From Phytophthora hibernalis (taxonomy: Eukaryota > Oomycota > Peronosporomycetes > Peronosporales > Peronosporaceae): 64,000 nucleotides of DNA. The position numbers and the translations under genes are program-made. The notes under the pieces were generated by a model. It was given only the letters and a program-made list of their open reading frames with translations. It had not been told where the DNA came from and searched no databases. Shown here piece by piece: positions 36,589 through 48,800 of this stretch. How positions within the stretch are numbered: position 1 is the stretch's first letter; each line of letters begins with the position of its first letter. The stretch is from contig JAAKBF010000054.1 of NCBI GenBank assembly GCA_012656075.1, forward strand, positions 124,001 through 188,000. Direction: 5' to 3'.

Positions 36589-36793
36589 AACCCTACAATG
36601 TAGCCATCTCGACGGCATGTGCGTCACTTGGTTTGTAACTGCAATGTTAACACGATTGATTTCAATAGAAGTTCGTATCAAAATAAGTCAATTAACATTT
36701 CATTTTGGGTCAAATCACCGACCCATTTTTTGCATTATTTTGGTTGGCGGCGCATTGACGTCCTTTGGCCAGCAATTGACACAGCAACTTGTG

Positions 36794-39294
36794 ATGGCGG
36801 TGGCAGGTAAAGGCAAGAAGCGCAAGGCCGCGCCCAGCGGTAACAGCAGCAAGAGCAAGCAGAGCAAGACGCAGAGTGGACGTAAGGGTCCGTCCAATAA
36901 GAACAAGAAGGGCGCCAAGAAGCAGCCCACACGTCGTCCCGAGGCACCAGAGGAAGAGGACGTGGAGATCGACGAGGAGGATGTGGCTTTCTATGAGGAC
37001 AACGCAGAGTTCACGAACTTCCTGGCCAACATGGACGCCAAGGCACTGAGCAAACCTCTGCCCGACAAGAAGCCGATGTCCAGACCTACGAAGACAGAGG
37101 AGAAGGATGAGGACATGCCGTTGGAGAAGCTGGAGGCGCGTCCGCGTAAGGCCGCGTGGGCCACGGACAAGCAGGAGGTGCTGAAGGACAAGTTGCCAGT
37201 AAAGTTCATGGACGGAAGTGTGCGGACCAATAAGTTGTTGTCGGAAAAGGAAGAACCTAAGGCTAAGGATGAGGAAGTTGAAGAGGAAGAAGAGGAGGAA
37301 GACGAGGAGATGGACTCGGACGTGTCGGATATGGAGTTTGAGGAGATCACGGACGCGGACGCTGCTAAGCCCGAGGAGACGCCGCAACTGTCACCGGTGG
37401 ACCTGAAGCGCCAGCGAGCGGTTCGTCTTGTGACCAAGAAGATTGTGATCGCACAGATCTGCGAGAGCATTTTGGAAAGTCCTGAGGAATCCTTCAAGAA
37501 GAGCAAGGAGCATCCGACCCAGCTCAGCAAGATTGGCCAGTTGCAGGCGCTGTGTCGCGACCCAGACGCGACGGTGCAGCGTCTGAGTGTGATGTCGCAG
37601 TTGTCCGTGTTTCTGGACATCCTCCCGGACTACCGCATTCGCCTTCAGAACAATGACGCGGACGCGGAGGAGAAGGGCAAGCAGAACCACGGCCGCCCGA
37701 TGAAGAAGAAGGTGCAGCAGATGCAGGATTTCGAGGCCATGCTGCTTAACAACTATCAGAAGTTTCTCAAGTTCTGCGCTGATCTGGTGACGACGGGACT
37801 CAAGGGCAAGCGCCCGGAGAATCTAGCAACCATGACTGCGCGCGAACGCCGCGATGTGCTGCTGGCAGAGACCGGTGGTCGCTGTCTGGCACAGTTACTG
37901 GAGAAGAAGTATTCGTTTAACTTCCACCTGAACCTCGTGAAGGCTCTGGTGCCTATGGCGGATTCGCCGTTCCCGAGCATTCGTGAGCAGGCTTGCGCGT
38001 CCTTCGAAAGCGTTTTCAAGAGTGACAAGTCATGTGCGTGTTCGTACGAGATCGTTCAGCAGATCTCGAGCTACGTGAAGCAGAAGCAGCACCGTGTGCA
38101 GCCTTTCATCATTAAAACGCTGCTTGCTATGCCGCTTGAGGTCACCATGGAGCAGGGCGAGGCTGCGCGTAAGAAAGCCAAATCTGACCGTAAGAAGCGT
38201 CGTCGTCAGCAGGCCGATGGTGACTCCATTGGCGCCGGTCTTAAGGAAGCCGAAGCTGTTGTGGACCGTGCTGAGCGTGAGAAGACACAAGCCGACATTC
38301 TGCACGAGCTGGTGCTGATCTACTTCCGCATTCTGAAGCAAGCCACATACTCGAAGGCGTTGCCTGCTGTGCTTGAGGGCCTTGCCAAATATTCGTTCCT
38401 GATTAACCTTGACATTATGATCGACCTTCTCAAGGTGCTCAAGGTCGTGTTGCGCGAAGAGGGCGTGCTTCCGCTCCCGGCCGCCCTGCAGGCTGTGTTA
38501 ACGGGACTGCGCGCTCTACAGGGCCCTGGTGGACAGGAGCTCATGATTGACGAGAAGGAGTTTGTGGACATTTTGTACCGCTTGCTCCACCGGTTTGCTG
38601 AAGGCGAGTCAGGCTCGGACTCATCGTGCTTCCTTACGCTGTTGCAGTGTGTGGAGGCAGTGTTTCTCCGCCGGAAGGAGATCGTTGTGGAGCGCGTGGC
38701 GTCTTTTGTGAAGCGCCTGCTGCTTGTAGCACAGCACCAGCCCCGCATCAATCACTGGCCATCCTGTCTCTGCTTCGTGCACTCTTCCACCGCTACTCAA
38801 AGCTGCAACAGCTTCTGGAGTCGGATGTGGATCGCGTGGCTTCTGGCGAATACCGTGCTGACATCGACGACCCTGACTTCGCCAACCCGTACTCAAGCGC
38901 ATGCTGGGAGCTAGCGCTGCTGACTCACCACGTTCACCCGAAGTTGGCAAGCTATGCGCTGGGCACTGCCCAGATGGCACCGACACTGCCGAATGAGCAC
39001 GCCCGAGCTTTGATGGAGGCTTACGACCCGTATGCCAATTCGACCTTCGCGTTCAAGCCGAAGGCACCGGTGCCGCCTAGCAACCCGCTGTACAAGAAAA
39101 TCGCGAGTGAAAGCAACAAGAACGATTCGCGCAAGAAAAGCCGTCAGCGCCGTGCTCGCCAGTTCTTCGTGCGTGATCCGCTGGCCAGCCTGGACGAGCA
39201 GTACCGCAAGCAGAACGCCTCTCCATTCTTCCAGAAGTGCCTCGAGCTTGATGAGCAGCGCATCGATGACGAGTTGCTAGTGTTCAAGAAGTAG
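36794..39294 (+). CDS. NOC3: Nucleolar complex protein NOC3 homologue
   Basis: A lysine-rich N-terminus (GKGKKRKAAPSG...) and acidic stretches (EEEDVEIDEEDVAFYEDN; a Glu run near residue 160) precede the NOC3 helical domain and the CBF/Mak21-type C-terminal domain (MIDLLKVLKVVL; SCFLTLLQCVEAVF; YSSACWELALLTHHVHPKL). Noc3 works with Noc2 in nuclear export of pre-60S ribosomal particles. One frame change near 38756 joins to the C-terminal frame (LAILSLLRALFHRYSKLQQLLESD) and is most simply a lost base. ATG at 36794 was preferred over a longer in-frame extension to 36617, whose sequence is non-conserved and AT-rich. Confidence 0.9.
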
Positions 39295-39373
39295 CTTTGA
39301 CCCCACGATAGATGCATAACACTAAACGAGATCATTTGAACAAAAGAGTCATTAGATACCATGCACAGTGCTC

Positions 39374-40440
39374 CTAGTACGGGCTATCGTATCGACGATG
39401 GGCGTTGTTGGGGTTGTAAGGTGCGTTCGAGTGCATGCTGAAGTTGTTGGCAGTTGTCGCCTCGCTGTGCTGGGAAAGTCCCGCGTGCTGTTCACCACCG
39501 AACTGGTACATTGGCGCCGGGGCAGGTGGCATGTCTTTCTCCCGTCGCGCCGCACGCACGTTCCTCCACAGCACTCCCGTCATGGCCAGCACGACACCCG
39601 CCGCGATGAGACCAATGATACTAGCGACCATCACGACGTTGGTCCACTTCTCCACGAGTTGGTAGAAGACGCTGCGGCACTCCATGAAAGGCGCGCTGGT
39701 CGACATATCATCAGCAGCCGTCGCGTTAACCAGGAATCCTCCACACCAGACCTGGTTGGCGCTCGAACGTGGACAGGAAGCCTCGGTCCAGTCCAGCACA
39801 ACAGAGTACTCGTCATACTCAGCCACCAGGTCACACACAGCGCAAATGTCGTCGATGGCCGCGAGCGTGACGGTGGCGCAGACGTTGGAGAAGTTGGTAG
39901 TCGTATCCGTGAAGACGCCCGCGAGCGTGATGTTGAACATCTCCAGCACTGTGTTCACCGTAGCGTCCTGGCAGTAGTACGGCACCTGAGCGTAGCAGTA
40001 GAGTTCGTTGAAATTGGCTCCGAGCGACGCCTCGTCGTCTGTAGCGGGGTAGTCCTGAGAGCTCCAGTCGTCGGCCTTGGAGTTGGCCATGTGGGCGCCC
40101 ACAGCCACCACCACGAACAGAATGGCCGTAAGGACCAACACAATGGCGTAGATGGTGAGCAGCAGCTTCTGCTGTAGTAGTGCACCGAAGCAGCCAAGAG
40201 CCGCCAGAGCAATAACCACAGCGCCCAGAACCAGCGTGAGCACGAGCGTGGACGTGCCGATCCACGCGTAGTCCCCTGGAAGGCCTCGAGCCAGCCGGAG
40301 CTCTTGACGCGGTGGCTGAAGTACACGAGCAGGCAGCCGGCCACCATGAAGCCCATGTTAAGCAGCAGCAGCAGCACTTTGGCCACGTTGCCCACGCCGC
40401 CCACGTACGCCATGCCGCTCGCAGCACCTCGCTCCTCCAT
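39374..40440 (-). CDS. Tetraspanin-like four-helix membrane protein
   Basis: Four hydrophobic segments: VAKVLLLLLNMGFMVAGCLLV, TLVLGAVVIALAALGCFGALL, LLLTIYAIVLVLTAILFVVV and a final one VASIIGLIAAGVVLAMTGVL. A long loop between helices 3 and 4 contains several cysteines (CYAQVPYYC, CAVC, CPRS, CGGF) and N-glycosylation sites, as in the large extracellular loop of tetraspanins. The tail after helix 4 is rich in Pro, His and Asn. The exact tetraspanin CCG motif is not seen, so this is a divergent member. A one-base loss in CCCC (40273-40276) breaks the frame after the first helix. The start is set at 40440 (MEERGAASG). Confidence 0.75.
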
Positions 40441-40726
40441 GACTGCGATTCCTATTGTTCTGGTCGTTGCGACTCGGACGTCACGCTCTGCTGAAGGCAG
40501 AGAGGGACGCGCGAAAGAGAGGAGACCTGCTGGCTTCCTCGGTCTCACCTGACTTCTACCGATACAAAAATGAAAAGGTGTGTGGTCCGACGATGCTTGG
40601 TGCTCGCTGATTGGCTGGCGTCAGCCATTTTTGTGGCTCAAAAGTGGATGTGAAGCAGCAGATGGGGTTGCGTGCGCTTCATTGTTTGCCATGTTGTTCA
40701 CAATGGAAAGACGATCGATCACGTTG
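40441..40726. other. Intergenic stretch upstream of the tetraspanin gene
   Basis: About 290 bases with no recognised gene; presumably the tetraspanin promoter on the minus strand. Confidence 0.4.
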
Positions 40727-40735
40727 ACCATTTGG

Positions 40736-41665
40736 GGGCATTCTCTAAAGGTGCTCATGATTACCACCATTTTCTAAAAGACGCGGTCGTCTTTAAAGGT
40801 GCTCATTCAAGATGTTAAATAACACGGGGTGCAACCAGCATCGGAACCACCAGCACCTCACGTAGGAAGGAGCGTGATCGTAATGACCAGTCGTCGTACA
40901 GTGTAGCCGATTCCACAACCTGTAGGCATGCCTTTGGTCCAAGGGCTAGCTATAGTAAGAAGAATGATAAGCACCTGCTGTTGTTGCTCAGATCACTAGG
41001 ACATACCACATATTAATAATTGCAGACTCGTACGAACAACAAGACCAGCACTTCAGAAACCACAACCATGTTCCTGAAGCATTTCCACTGTCACAGTGCC
41101 TCACACGCCTGCGGAAAGATTAGTTTCAGAGGAGGTCCCGCATTGCATTATATACTCACTGTGCACGACTACGCGTCTGTCGAGAAATACGTCGTGGAAA
41201 CGGTGGTGTAAGCGCTTAGTACGCTCGTCAGGTGCATGCTCGATGTTCGTACACCTACACCGTTCACTCTAATTAGTCTGACCCTGACTAATTATGGTGT
41301 ACGATTTTTATCGGAGAAAGTCGAACTTTTGAATTGATCTTGTGACAACAATATTAAATTTTTATTGAAAGTAAGATGATGATTGGCTTCGCCTCGGCGA
41401 GATCTGCTCAAATCCACTCTTTTGAACTCTTCGGGAAATTTTTGTCGTCTGTGGTGTCACGAAAAGTACAGAAGCATGTCTATATTCGAAGCACGACTAA
41501 TTAGAGTGAACGGTGTACATCACTACGCGGGCTCCACTTCTTGGTGTGACAGGCCAAGCTGCCATCACTCCTGTTAAATATCGGTTAGGATAACAAGCAC
41601 CTTTTAAAGACGACCGCGCCTTTTAGAAAATGGTGGTAATCATGAGCACCTTTTAGAGAATGCCC
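40736..41665. mobile_element. Non-autonomous MULE-type element with about 70-bp terminal inverted repeats
   Basis: The left terminus (GGGCATTCTCTAAAGGTGCT at 40736, repeat extending to 40803) and the right terminus (41596-41665) are near-perfect inverted copies. They differ by one substitution and two one-base gaps in A runs. The flanks are an identical 9-base duplication, accatttgg (40727-40735 and 41666-41674); 9-bp duplications are typical of Mutator-like elements. The 930-bp interior has no transposase and contains a second element at 41258-41515. Confidence 0.9.
41258..41515. mobile_element. 258-bp MITE, Tc1/mariner type, nested in the MULE-type element
   Basis: Starts CACCGTTCACTCTAATTAGT and ends with the perfect inverse; the 21-bp terminal inverted repeats match exactly. 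TA dinucleotides flank both ends (41256-41257 and 41516-41517). It has no coding capacity. Its position inside the 930-bp element shows it inserted later. Confidence 0.88.
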
Positions 41666-41674
41666 ACCATTTGG

Positions 41675-42206
41675 CGCTGAGAAAGTCAAACGTGCCTCTG
41701 GGACGCTAAGTGAAATCGTTGTACATACACTACATGTACTGTACAGTACAGTACATGTAGTGTATGTAGATGATCTACGGCCTCGATCTTTGAATTGTCA
41801 ATTGATTCCTGCTGCATTCCTCAGCCTGTACTGTACAGGCTGTACATATATCGATTTCAGACTGTGACTCACGCACAGCAAAGCTCGTGAAATTGCAATT
41901 TCCGAAAAATTCGAGTCGCGTCTATGGAGATTTTGCAATGCGCACGATAGACCTACGTACAGTAATCTGCGTGAATAAGCAACGGGTGTACAGCTTATAT
42001 CCTGCAAAAGTTTATATAATGCCAGCAACAGCGAGACGAGGAGGAGATGGGCGAGGTACTTAAACATTAGGTTTCTCGTCTTTGTACTTTACGCACCCCT
42101 TATACACCCTGTCAACCCATATATATATCAGGCGTTGCCTATTCACGCAGTTTAGTGTACCATACATCAATCTTACGTGCACCACACGACGTCATTTTCA
42201 ATCACC
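41675..42206. other. AT-rich intergenic stretch with a long palindrome
   Basis: No gene recognised. It contains a 47-bp near-perfect palindrome at 41722-41768 and, downstream, a run of ATATAT near 42118. It probably includes the SMARCD promoter. Confidence 0.5.
41722..41768. repeat. 47-bp palindrome with 23-bp perfect arms
   Basis: The arm TACATACACTACATGTACTG... (41722-41744) is followed by a single A and its exact reverse complement (41746-41768). It could form a hairpin or cruciform. It contains three overlapping GTAC/ACATGT palindromes that recur in other intergenic regions of the window. Confidence 0.9.
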
Positions 42207-43671
42207 ATGCACGAGTTGCCAGCGGTGCGTCTGCGTCGTCCTCTGCGTGGCCTTATCGTTCCCCATCTAACCCCTCGCTTCTGTAGGACCTTCTACGTGG
42301 TGAGTGGTTGTGTCAGCATGAGATCGACCTGCTTCAGCGTACGCAGAACGCGCACCAGCAGCTCACGACGCGACTTCAGAGCACGACGCGTGAACTTCGT
42401 GGTGAGCGCTACTACCCGCTGCAGGTGTGTACAGTTGTCTTCCTCAATAGAGAGCTCTGTATAATATATTACAGACTGACTTTGTTTGTGGTGATGCAGA
42501 CGGAGACCAAGCAGCTGCGTGTGCGAGTGTATCACACGTACGTGCCGCCTGTGGAGGACCAGGCGACACCAGGAAAGTGGACGCTGCGCATTGAAGGCAT
42601 CGACGCGACCGCCGGAGAGCCTACAGTAGTGGTGAGTGGGTAGAAGAGCGGGTTCTAGGTGGAGGTGGTGCTGATGAGTGAATTTGATTGTGGTAGAAAT
42701 TCTCGAGCTACTTCCGGAAGGCGTCGATCGAGTTGGACCCGCACGTGTACTCGGACCACGTGATTGAGGTGAGAAGTTACACTGCGAGGGTCTAGTTGTT
42801 TATTGAAAGTTGCTTGTTTGGTGTAGTGGACGAGTTTTCAGAAGACCCACGACGTGGACGGACTGGAGGTGACGCGCACTGGAAGCACTGCGCAGACGGT
42901 AAAAATCAAACTGCTCCCGGCGCAGGTTCCTGAGCGGTTTATGGTCTCCCCGACTTGGAAAAAACGATCGGACAGTACCTGGGCCCGGCCAAGGCGTTTA
43001 CCAAGCAGGATATTGTGCTGGCAATGTGGCAGTACATTAAGCTGCGCAATTTGATCAAGGAGGACGATTGTCGGGTGGTTATGTGCGACGCGAGGCTGGG
43101 GCAGGTGCTCAACTGTGTGTCACTACCGTTCACATCCATTATCGTGGCACTCAAGCAACACCTGACGTCTGTCAATGCCATCGACCTCGAGTACACGCTG
43201 AGTCTCTCGACGGCGTGTGAATCCGAGCTGTTGGATGAGAAGTTTTCGATGTCTCCGTTGCGGCGACTTCTGAATTGGACAATGCGCGGGCTCGAGCACT
43301 CAAGGAGTGTGAGGAGCTGCAGCAGGACCAGAAAAGAGCAAGCGTTGCTGAAGGCACAAGAATTGGATATCCTGGAGCGGTTGCAAATGTACACTCGGAA
43401 GAAGGAATGGATGATGCAGTTCGCGCAAGATCCGTGCGGATTTATGGCCGATGTGAAGAAGTCACAGCAAGCTGATGAGGAGGTTTGTGGTAGTATCGGT
43501 TTACCACCTTGTAGATCTATCCTTACTTGTACACCTATGAATTGCTATGTGCAGATTTTAGCTGCCGAGACAGAGCTGGACGAATTCAGCATTCCACGTC
43601 CGCAGCAGTTTAATCAGCCGTGGGTTCGCGAGGTAGTCGGCGAGCTGCTCACCACACGCCCAACCAACTAA
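42207..43671 (+). CDS. SWIB-domain SWI/SNF subunit, SMARCD/BAF60 homologue
   Basis: Six exons: 42207-42224, 42287-42424, 42500-42631, 42697-42768, 42827-43482 and 43555-43671. The N-terminal region matches BAF60 proteins (KQLRVRVYHTYVPP, then GKWTLRIEGIDA, then KFSSYFRKASIELDP). The SWIB domain follows (TIGQYLGPAKAFTKQDIV, LAMWQYIKLRNLIKEDD). A C-terminal helical region includes RKKEWMMQFAQDPCGFMAD. BAF60 bridges transcription factors to SWI/SNF chromatin remodellers. One frame break is in CCCC (42948-42951) just before the SWIB domain. Two compensating ones, near 43268 and 43335, bracket a coiled coil. Confidence 0.88.
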
Positions 43672-43941
43672 TCGGAAGGACCAATTCGCCTATTATTACG
43701 TGGGCTCGGACATAACGGATGCGTGATATCAATAGCAATGCCTGACCTTTGACGATCGTTCATGACAACTGAGTTCCCACAACTACGAGAAGAAAACGTA
43801 CGTACAAGGTTGACAGTATTTTGCACTCGTCACAACTGCTCCGTCGAACAAGTTTGAAGGTGTATTGGCGCTACCGGTAGTGCTTCCTGCTTTGTTTTCA
43901 GCACGACTGCCTTAGCCTTCCAGTAGCTACTGCAGATCTTG
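43672..43941. other. Short intergenic stretch
   Basis: About 270 bases between SMARCD and the zinc-finger gene, with no recognisable coding or RNA feature. Confidence 0.4.
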
Positions 43942-45876
43942 ATGCAGCAGCCTGCCACCCGCTTGCGTTGCGATCCGACGGATTATGCCAAGCGACAGCT
44001 TGAGAAGAAGGAACGAGCAAAAGAACTTCGTGATCAGCGGCAGCGTGGTGTTTTCTCCGAGAATCACACATTCGCTCCAAAGTACGTCTTCCTCTGGATC
44101 TGCTTCTGTGGTTTTCTCCTTTTCATTCACCTGCTGTGAAATGGTATCTCAAATAGAGTAAATCCGAGGGCTCGGAACGCTCCATCTTCACGCGAAGAGC
44201 CCGATCACGCCTCCACACCATTGTCGTCAGATAGCATGACGTCCAGGAACCATGGTCACAACAACAACCATTTTGACTCAGAAGACCCAACCAGCGATGC
44301 ACTCGATAGTTTGTCGCGTAGATACCCGAAGAAAGCACCTTCCACGACTCATGAGCAGACGAATTCCTTGCATGTAACGCCACTTGAACCAGGTATGTAC
44401 ATTTGCTAGTACTGCGTCTTGTTGCGGGCGGCCGACTGGCTCAATATGTTGCAGTTCTAATGGGCACTGGAATTGACTCAGAGCATGACACGTTGTTCCG
44501 AGAAGTAAAGCGCGCTACAGGACGAGAAATTGAAGACCTCCCTATCAAGAAAACCCTCGCATCTTCAAGGCCAGGAAATCACACCGGACCATGTTTACGG
44601 AACTCAAGTTGCGGATGCCCCAAATGTGGGGGTGGTGTAGCCCCGAGCTTGGTGAGCAACGTTAATGCAGATGCACCAATACGCCGAAGAGAACCCAGAG
44701 CTACGCCATCGACGGATCCATACAGAGAAAACACTGGTGCCATGACGACACAAAATGAGATGGGGGTACGATCAACAGCTCGCATGCAAGGGCATGTCAT
44801 CCCTCTCTCTAATTTGTTTTGAATGGCAGAACTCGTTGATGCTCCTCAAATCGAAGATGTCCAACCGGAAATCCAGGAGCGCGCCAACAAACCAAGCCTC
44901 TCTGTTTGTGGAGAAAAATGTACCAAGCGCTGTCATTCACTCTGCACGAGTTCCATCCTCCACAATGGTGTCGCGAGATGCGCCGACTCCGCCTCCACGG
45001 CAGCCCGTTGCACCTCGGCGAGCACCTGCTCAGCCTTCAGCACCAGCTCCTCCTGCTCGGCGAAAGCCACCAATGCAAAGCGACGGTGACGACTCTAATG
45101 GCAGTATTCGCTATCCCGCGCCAATTAGTACGGGGTTCAATCTATCCGAAGAACTGGTAAGAATGAGCTGTCATCCTCAAGTAATAGTGCTTCCACTAAT
45201 TTGGCCCTCATACAATTTTTGTCGGTGTATTGATACAGGACGAATACGCTGATGGATCTGAAGTAATGGAGCAGTGCCACAATTGTAGCCGAAAATTCAA
45301 CGCCGCGTCGTTCCAGAAACACCAAAAAATATGTGAAAAGGTGTTTTCCGGACCGCGCAAAGTGTTCAACATGACTGCTAAACGACTGGAGGGGACAGAA
45401 GCAGAGAAGCTAGCGAGAGAAGGCAAAGTAAAACTTCAGGTGGATCTCGAAAGGCCCCGTTGTCTGCGACGGAGCAGCCGATCAAAGCGAAGAACGCGGA
45501 AGCCTGGAAGCAAAAGAGTGAAATGTTCCGCAACGCCATGAAAGCTAGTCGTGATGTAACGAAAGCGCTGAAGGAAGGAAAAGAGCTCCCGCCTATGATG
45601 CCTTCCGCTCCTGACCCGAGTCTTATCCAGTGCGAGTACTGCAGTCGTCGCTTCAACGATAAGGCAGCTGAGCGACACATTAACTTTTGCCGAGAGAAGT
45701 CCCAGCGTGACAGCATGAAGGCACCGGCAAAGCGAGCCCCAGCTGCTAAGCCCAGCTCCCGGGCTGCGGCTACTAGAAAAGATAGACACGTGTTAGATTG
45801 TTGCAAGACTCTTATTAACATTCACTTTATTTTACATGCAGAACATACCCCACTTCAACTACCCGAGTACGAATAA
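43942..45876 (+). CDS. ZC2HC1-like (FAM164-type) zinc-finger protein
   Basis: A multi-exon gene. Exon 1 (43942-44081) encodes a basic coiled segment (YAKRQLEKKERAKELRDQRQ). Middle exons are low-complexity but carry a Cys cluster, CLRNSSCGCPKCG, near 44600 and a Pro/Ala-rich linker. Two C2HC fingers follow: CHNCSRKFNAASFQKHQKIC with the family tail KVFSGPRKVFNMTAKR (45275-45380), and CEYCSRRFNDKAAERHINFC (45630-45690). A frame break at an AAA run (45450-45452) lies between them. Introns lie at about 44082-44156, 44395-44453 and 44765-44827, and one more precedes DEYADGSEV. The last intron and 3' end are uncertain. This gene converges with the minus-strand channel gene, and their 3' ends overlap or abut at about 45860. 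Function unknown in this family. Confidence 0.75.
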
Positions 45877-48800
45877 CCGGTCCTTTGAATGCATTATTGT
45901 TGACGCAGGTGGGCAGGTATACACGAATGGCAGTAAGTTGTCCAGTTCCGGACAAGTATGCCGCATCACACCGATGACAAGCATTTCATTCGAAATGAAG
46001 TCTAGAAACACATCAATGAACTCGCCACCGACAAACTCGTCGTCGATCTCCACGTCAAATAGTCGGCGATGAGGCTTTTCATCTTTCCTCGTCGTGTCAC
46101 GTTGAGGGAGGCAAACCCTGTGCCGAACTTGCTTGTGCCCCAAAAACTACTTCCGTTTGCAAGAGCTTCAATCACATCCGTCATATAAGGGTTATAAAAG
46201 GCTTGGCAGAGAATGCGATTCATAAGACTGGACAGGAAAATGTTACCTCCCGCAAATGAGGGCGTCAGAGACGGAAATTCATCCTGGACGGCTTCATCGC
46301 ACGGACGACATAGTTTTGCATTGCACGCGTAGTGCAACACAGAAAGTGTGTTTTCGGTGGCCGATTTTGTACTCGACGCGACGAGCTTTCGATCAACAGC
46401 TATTAGTGGTTGGCCATCATGCTGCAGAAGTGCTGCATCGATAATATCATTTTTTCACGAAAAATACCCGGGTCCAGACCGGGAAAACGCCCCATCGCTC
46501 TCAGCTTTACGCTCTCCAAAGGAATACCTTGCTCTAACTCTCGTTTGAACGATGGAGCCGTTGGAGAAGAAGCGTTATCACTTTCCAATATGCTACTCTG
46601 CCGTCGATGATTTCGAGGCGAAGTGCTCTTTGAAAGTCCCTGCTTTGTTATCTCGACAGCTAGCAAAGAGCAAATGACCCCAAAGTCAGCAAGGCGTTCA
46701 TCGTCAGTCCACGTGTTTTGTCCGCTTAGACCGAATTCAGTCACTTCATAGGTGGATGAAAGCTGATCGGCTTCTTTAGACAAGCTCCTGTCAAGAGGTA
46801 AAATCACGACTTGCTGAGCCTTTGACGCACTGACACGGAAGAGATCGTTGCTTCTCGCGGGGCTTCCGACTGCAACAAGTACGTTGCATAAAAAATCAGA
46901 AGAGCTATGCTCCATAACCACCATCAAATCGTTAGCTGTTGGCTTGTACGCTAGCAAGAAAACAATGTGGACCAGCTCAGTAGAACGCCCATTGGCAATT
47001 GTTTTGCGTTCATGTTCACGCCGCATGTACGATCGGAGATATGTTGCAATTGATGCTGCATCTGACAGGCTTCTCGAGCAAATCACATAATGACCTGCAT
47101 AGCCCTTCACGTGTGATCGATAGTGATCGCGCTCAAAAATACTTTCAATTTTATCCACGTCTTTGGATACGATAGCTGCATGCAACGAACACCCATTCGA
47201 AGCCTGGTTTACCACCGATGGCATGGACTGAGCACGGTTAATTCGAGACTTCTCTCAATTTCGGTAGACACCGCAGCAGCAGTTGCATCGCTGCTTTTGA
47301 TCAGTGTTTCGTTAACTGTGGTTTCGACTCTCGCTGCCGGGCTTCTCCATCGATTGCCTTCGACTTGATCAACTGCCAGCTCCAATCGAACATTTCGCAC
47401 TGAGGCAGATCGAGTTGTAGGGTGAAAACGGTGACTTGGTGATCGCCGCCATAGCGAATCCGATGAAACCCGAACTGGGGTCGTTAACGAACTAGCCGAT
47501 GACCTGAGTTCTCCCTCAGAGTCATCCCAGTAGCCGTACGAGTTAACAATGCGTATAACATCGGATGCAGTTCTCGCAATCACAAAGCCAATATCCCTAT
47601 GATGGTAAAGAACGAGTTAGGACAACGAAACATTATCAAATCCTTCGCGTACCCTTCACGAATGAACGTTCCGAAAGGAGTGAGTTGAACCCCACCGCCT
47701 TGGGTTTCATATTTCGCTGTAGTGTCCTGACCAACGCCCCTCTTTTCACTCAAGGTAGAAATGAGCAAAGCGCCGTATTTTTCGTAAATGTTACGGGCTA
47801 CGACGTTGAATTTGCAGCGATCAAAGCAGGAGGAAAAAATAATCGGGAATACTTGATACGTCAATCCATCAAGATACTAAGCCAGAAATCAAACGGCTCC
47901 GTTAGTACTCCCTGGAACGACTATAAGCCTGAGGATCCATCCGCGATCGCCCACGTACCTCGTGAATCCAAGCTTTTCCCCATTTGCGACGCTTAGCGTA
48001 CTGGCCCAAGTGATACGAACGGATTAAATTCAAAATAAGGGTACTCGAACCGGGGCACACCGCAGCACGAGCTAGTAGCATGTCTTTCAACGCAGATGTC
48101 TTCGTCGCAGTAGCACCAAGTAATACCGAGGACATTTCATACTCGTATACGCGCGAAAGTAACTGTACGTAGATATCGACGTGTTTTCCACAGCTATCAG
48201 CATAATTTCGTATGGCGACTGCGTGCAAAATAGTTGCTGCATCTTGCTGTGCAGGCTCATGTCGATTGTTGGCCAGAAAAAATACTGCCGTTGCGGATGC
48301 CATCTTCACTCGTTTTTGATCTCGCTCCTTCATGAGACTCCTCGCAGATAACTCGTTCGCCGGCGGTACTTTTGCTTTTCAAGAATGCAAAGTAGATCGG
48401 ACGACGGAGGCTCATCACTGACAAACACAACATCCAACTGGATGGAGCCACGACTAGGATGATAAAACTCTTGGAGGAACTCCAGCACGCTGCTGGTTGA
48501 GAGATTGTATCCTGAAACAATGACATGTCCAGATGACTTCACGACCACCTCTTTATCCCATGGCTTGTTTTGTTTCGAAAGCATGTTGAGTTTGTTGACC
48601 TCGGCGGGCACAATTGTAAAAATCCCGATTATCATCACAACCACGAATGCATGACCCAATTCGGTGCGAGGGGTTATGTCTCCATAGCCTGGTGGTCATT
48701 ATTAAAACGAATGAGAAACTCCGTATCCTGCAACGAAAAAAAAATGTTTTACCTATTGTGGACACGGTTACAAGGACAAAGTACAGTGAGTTGTGAAATT

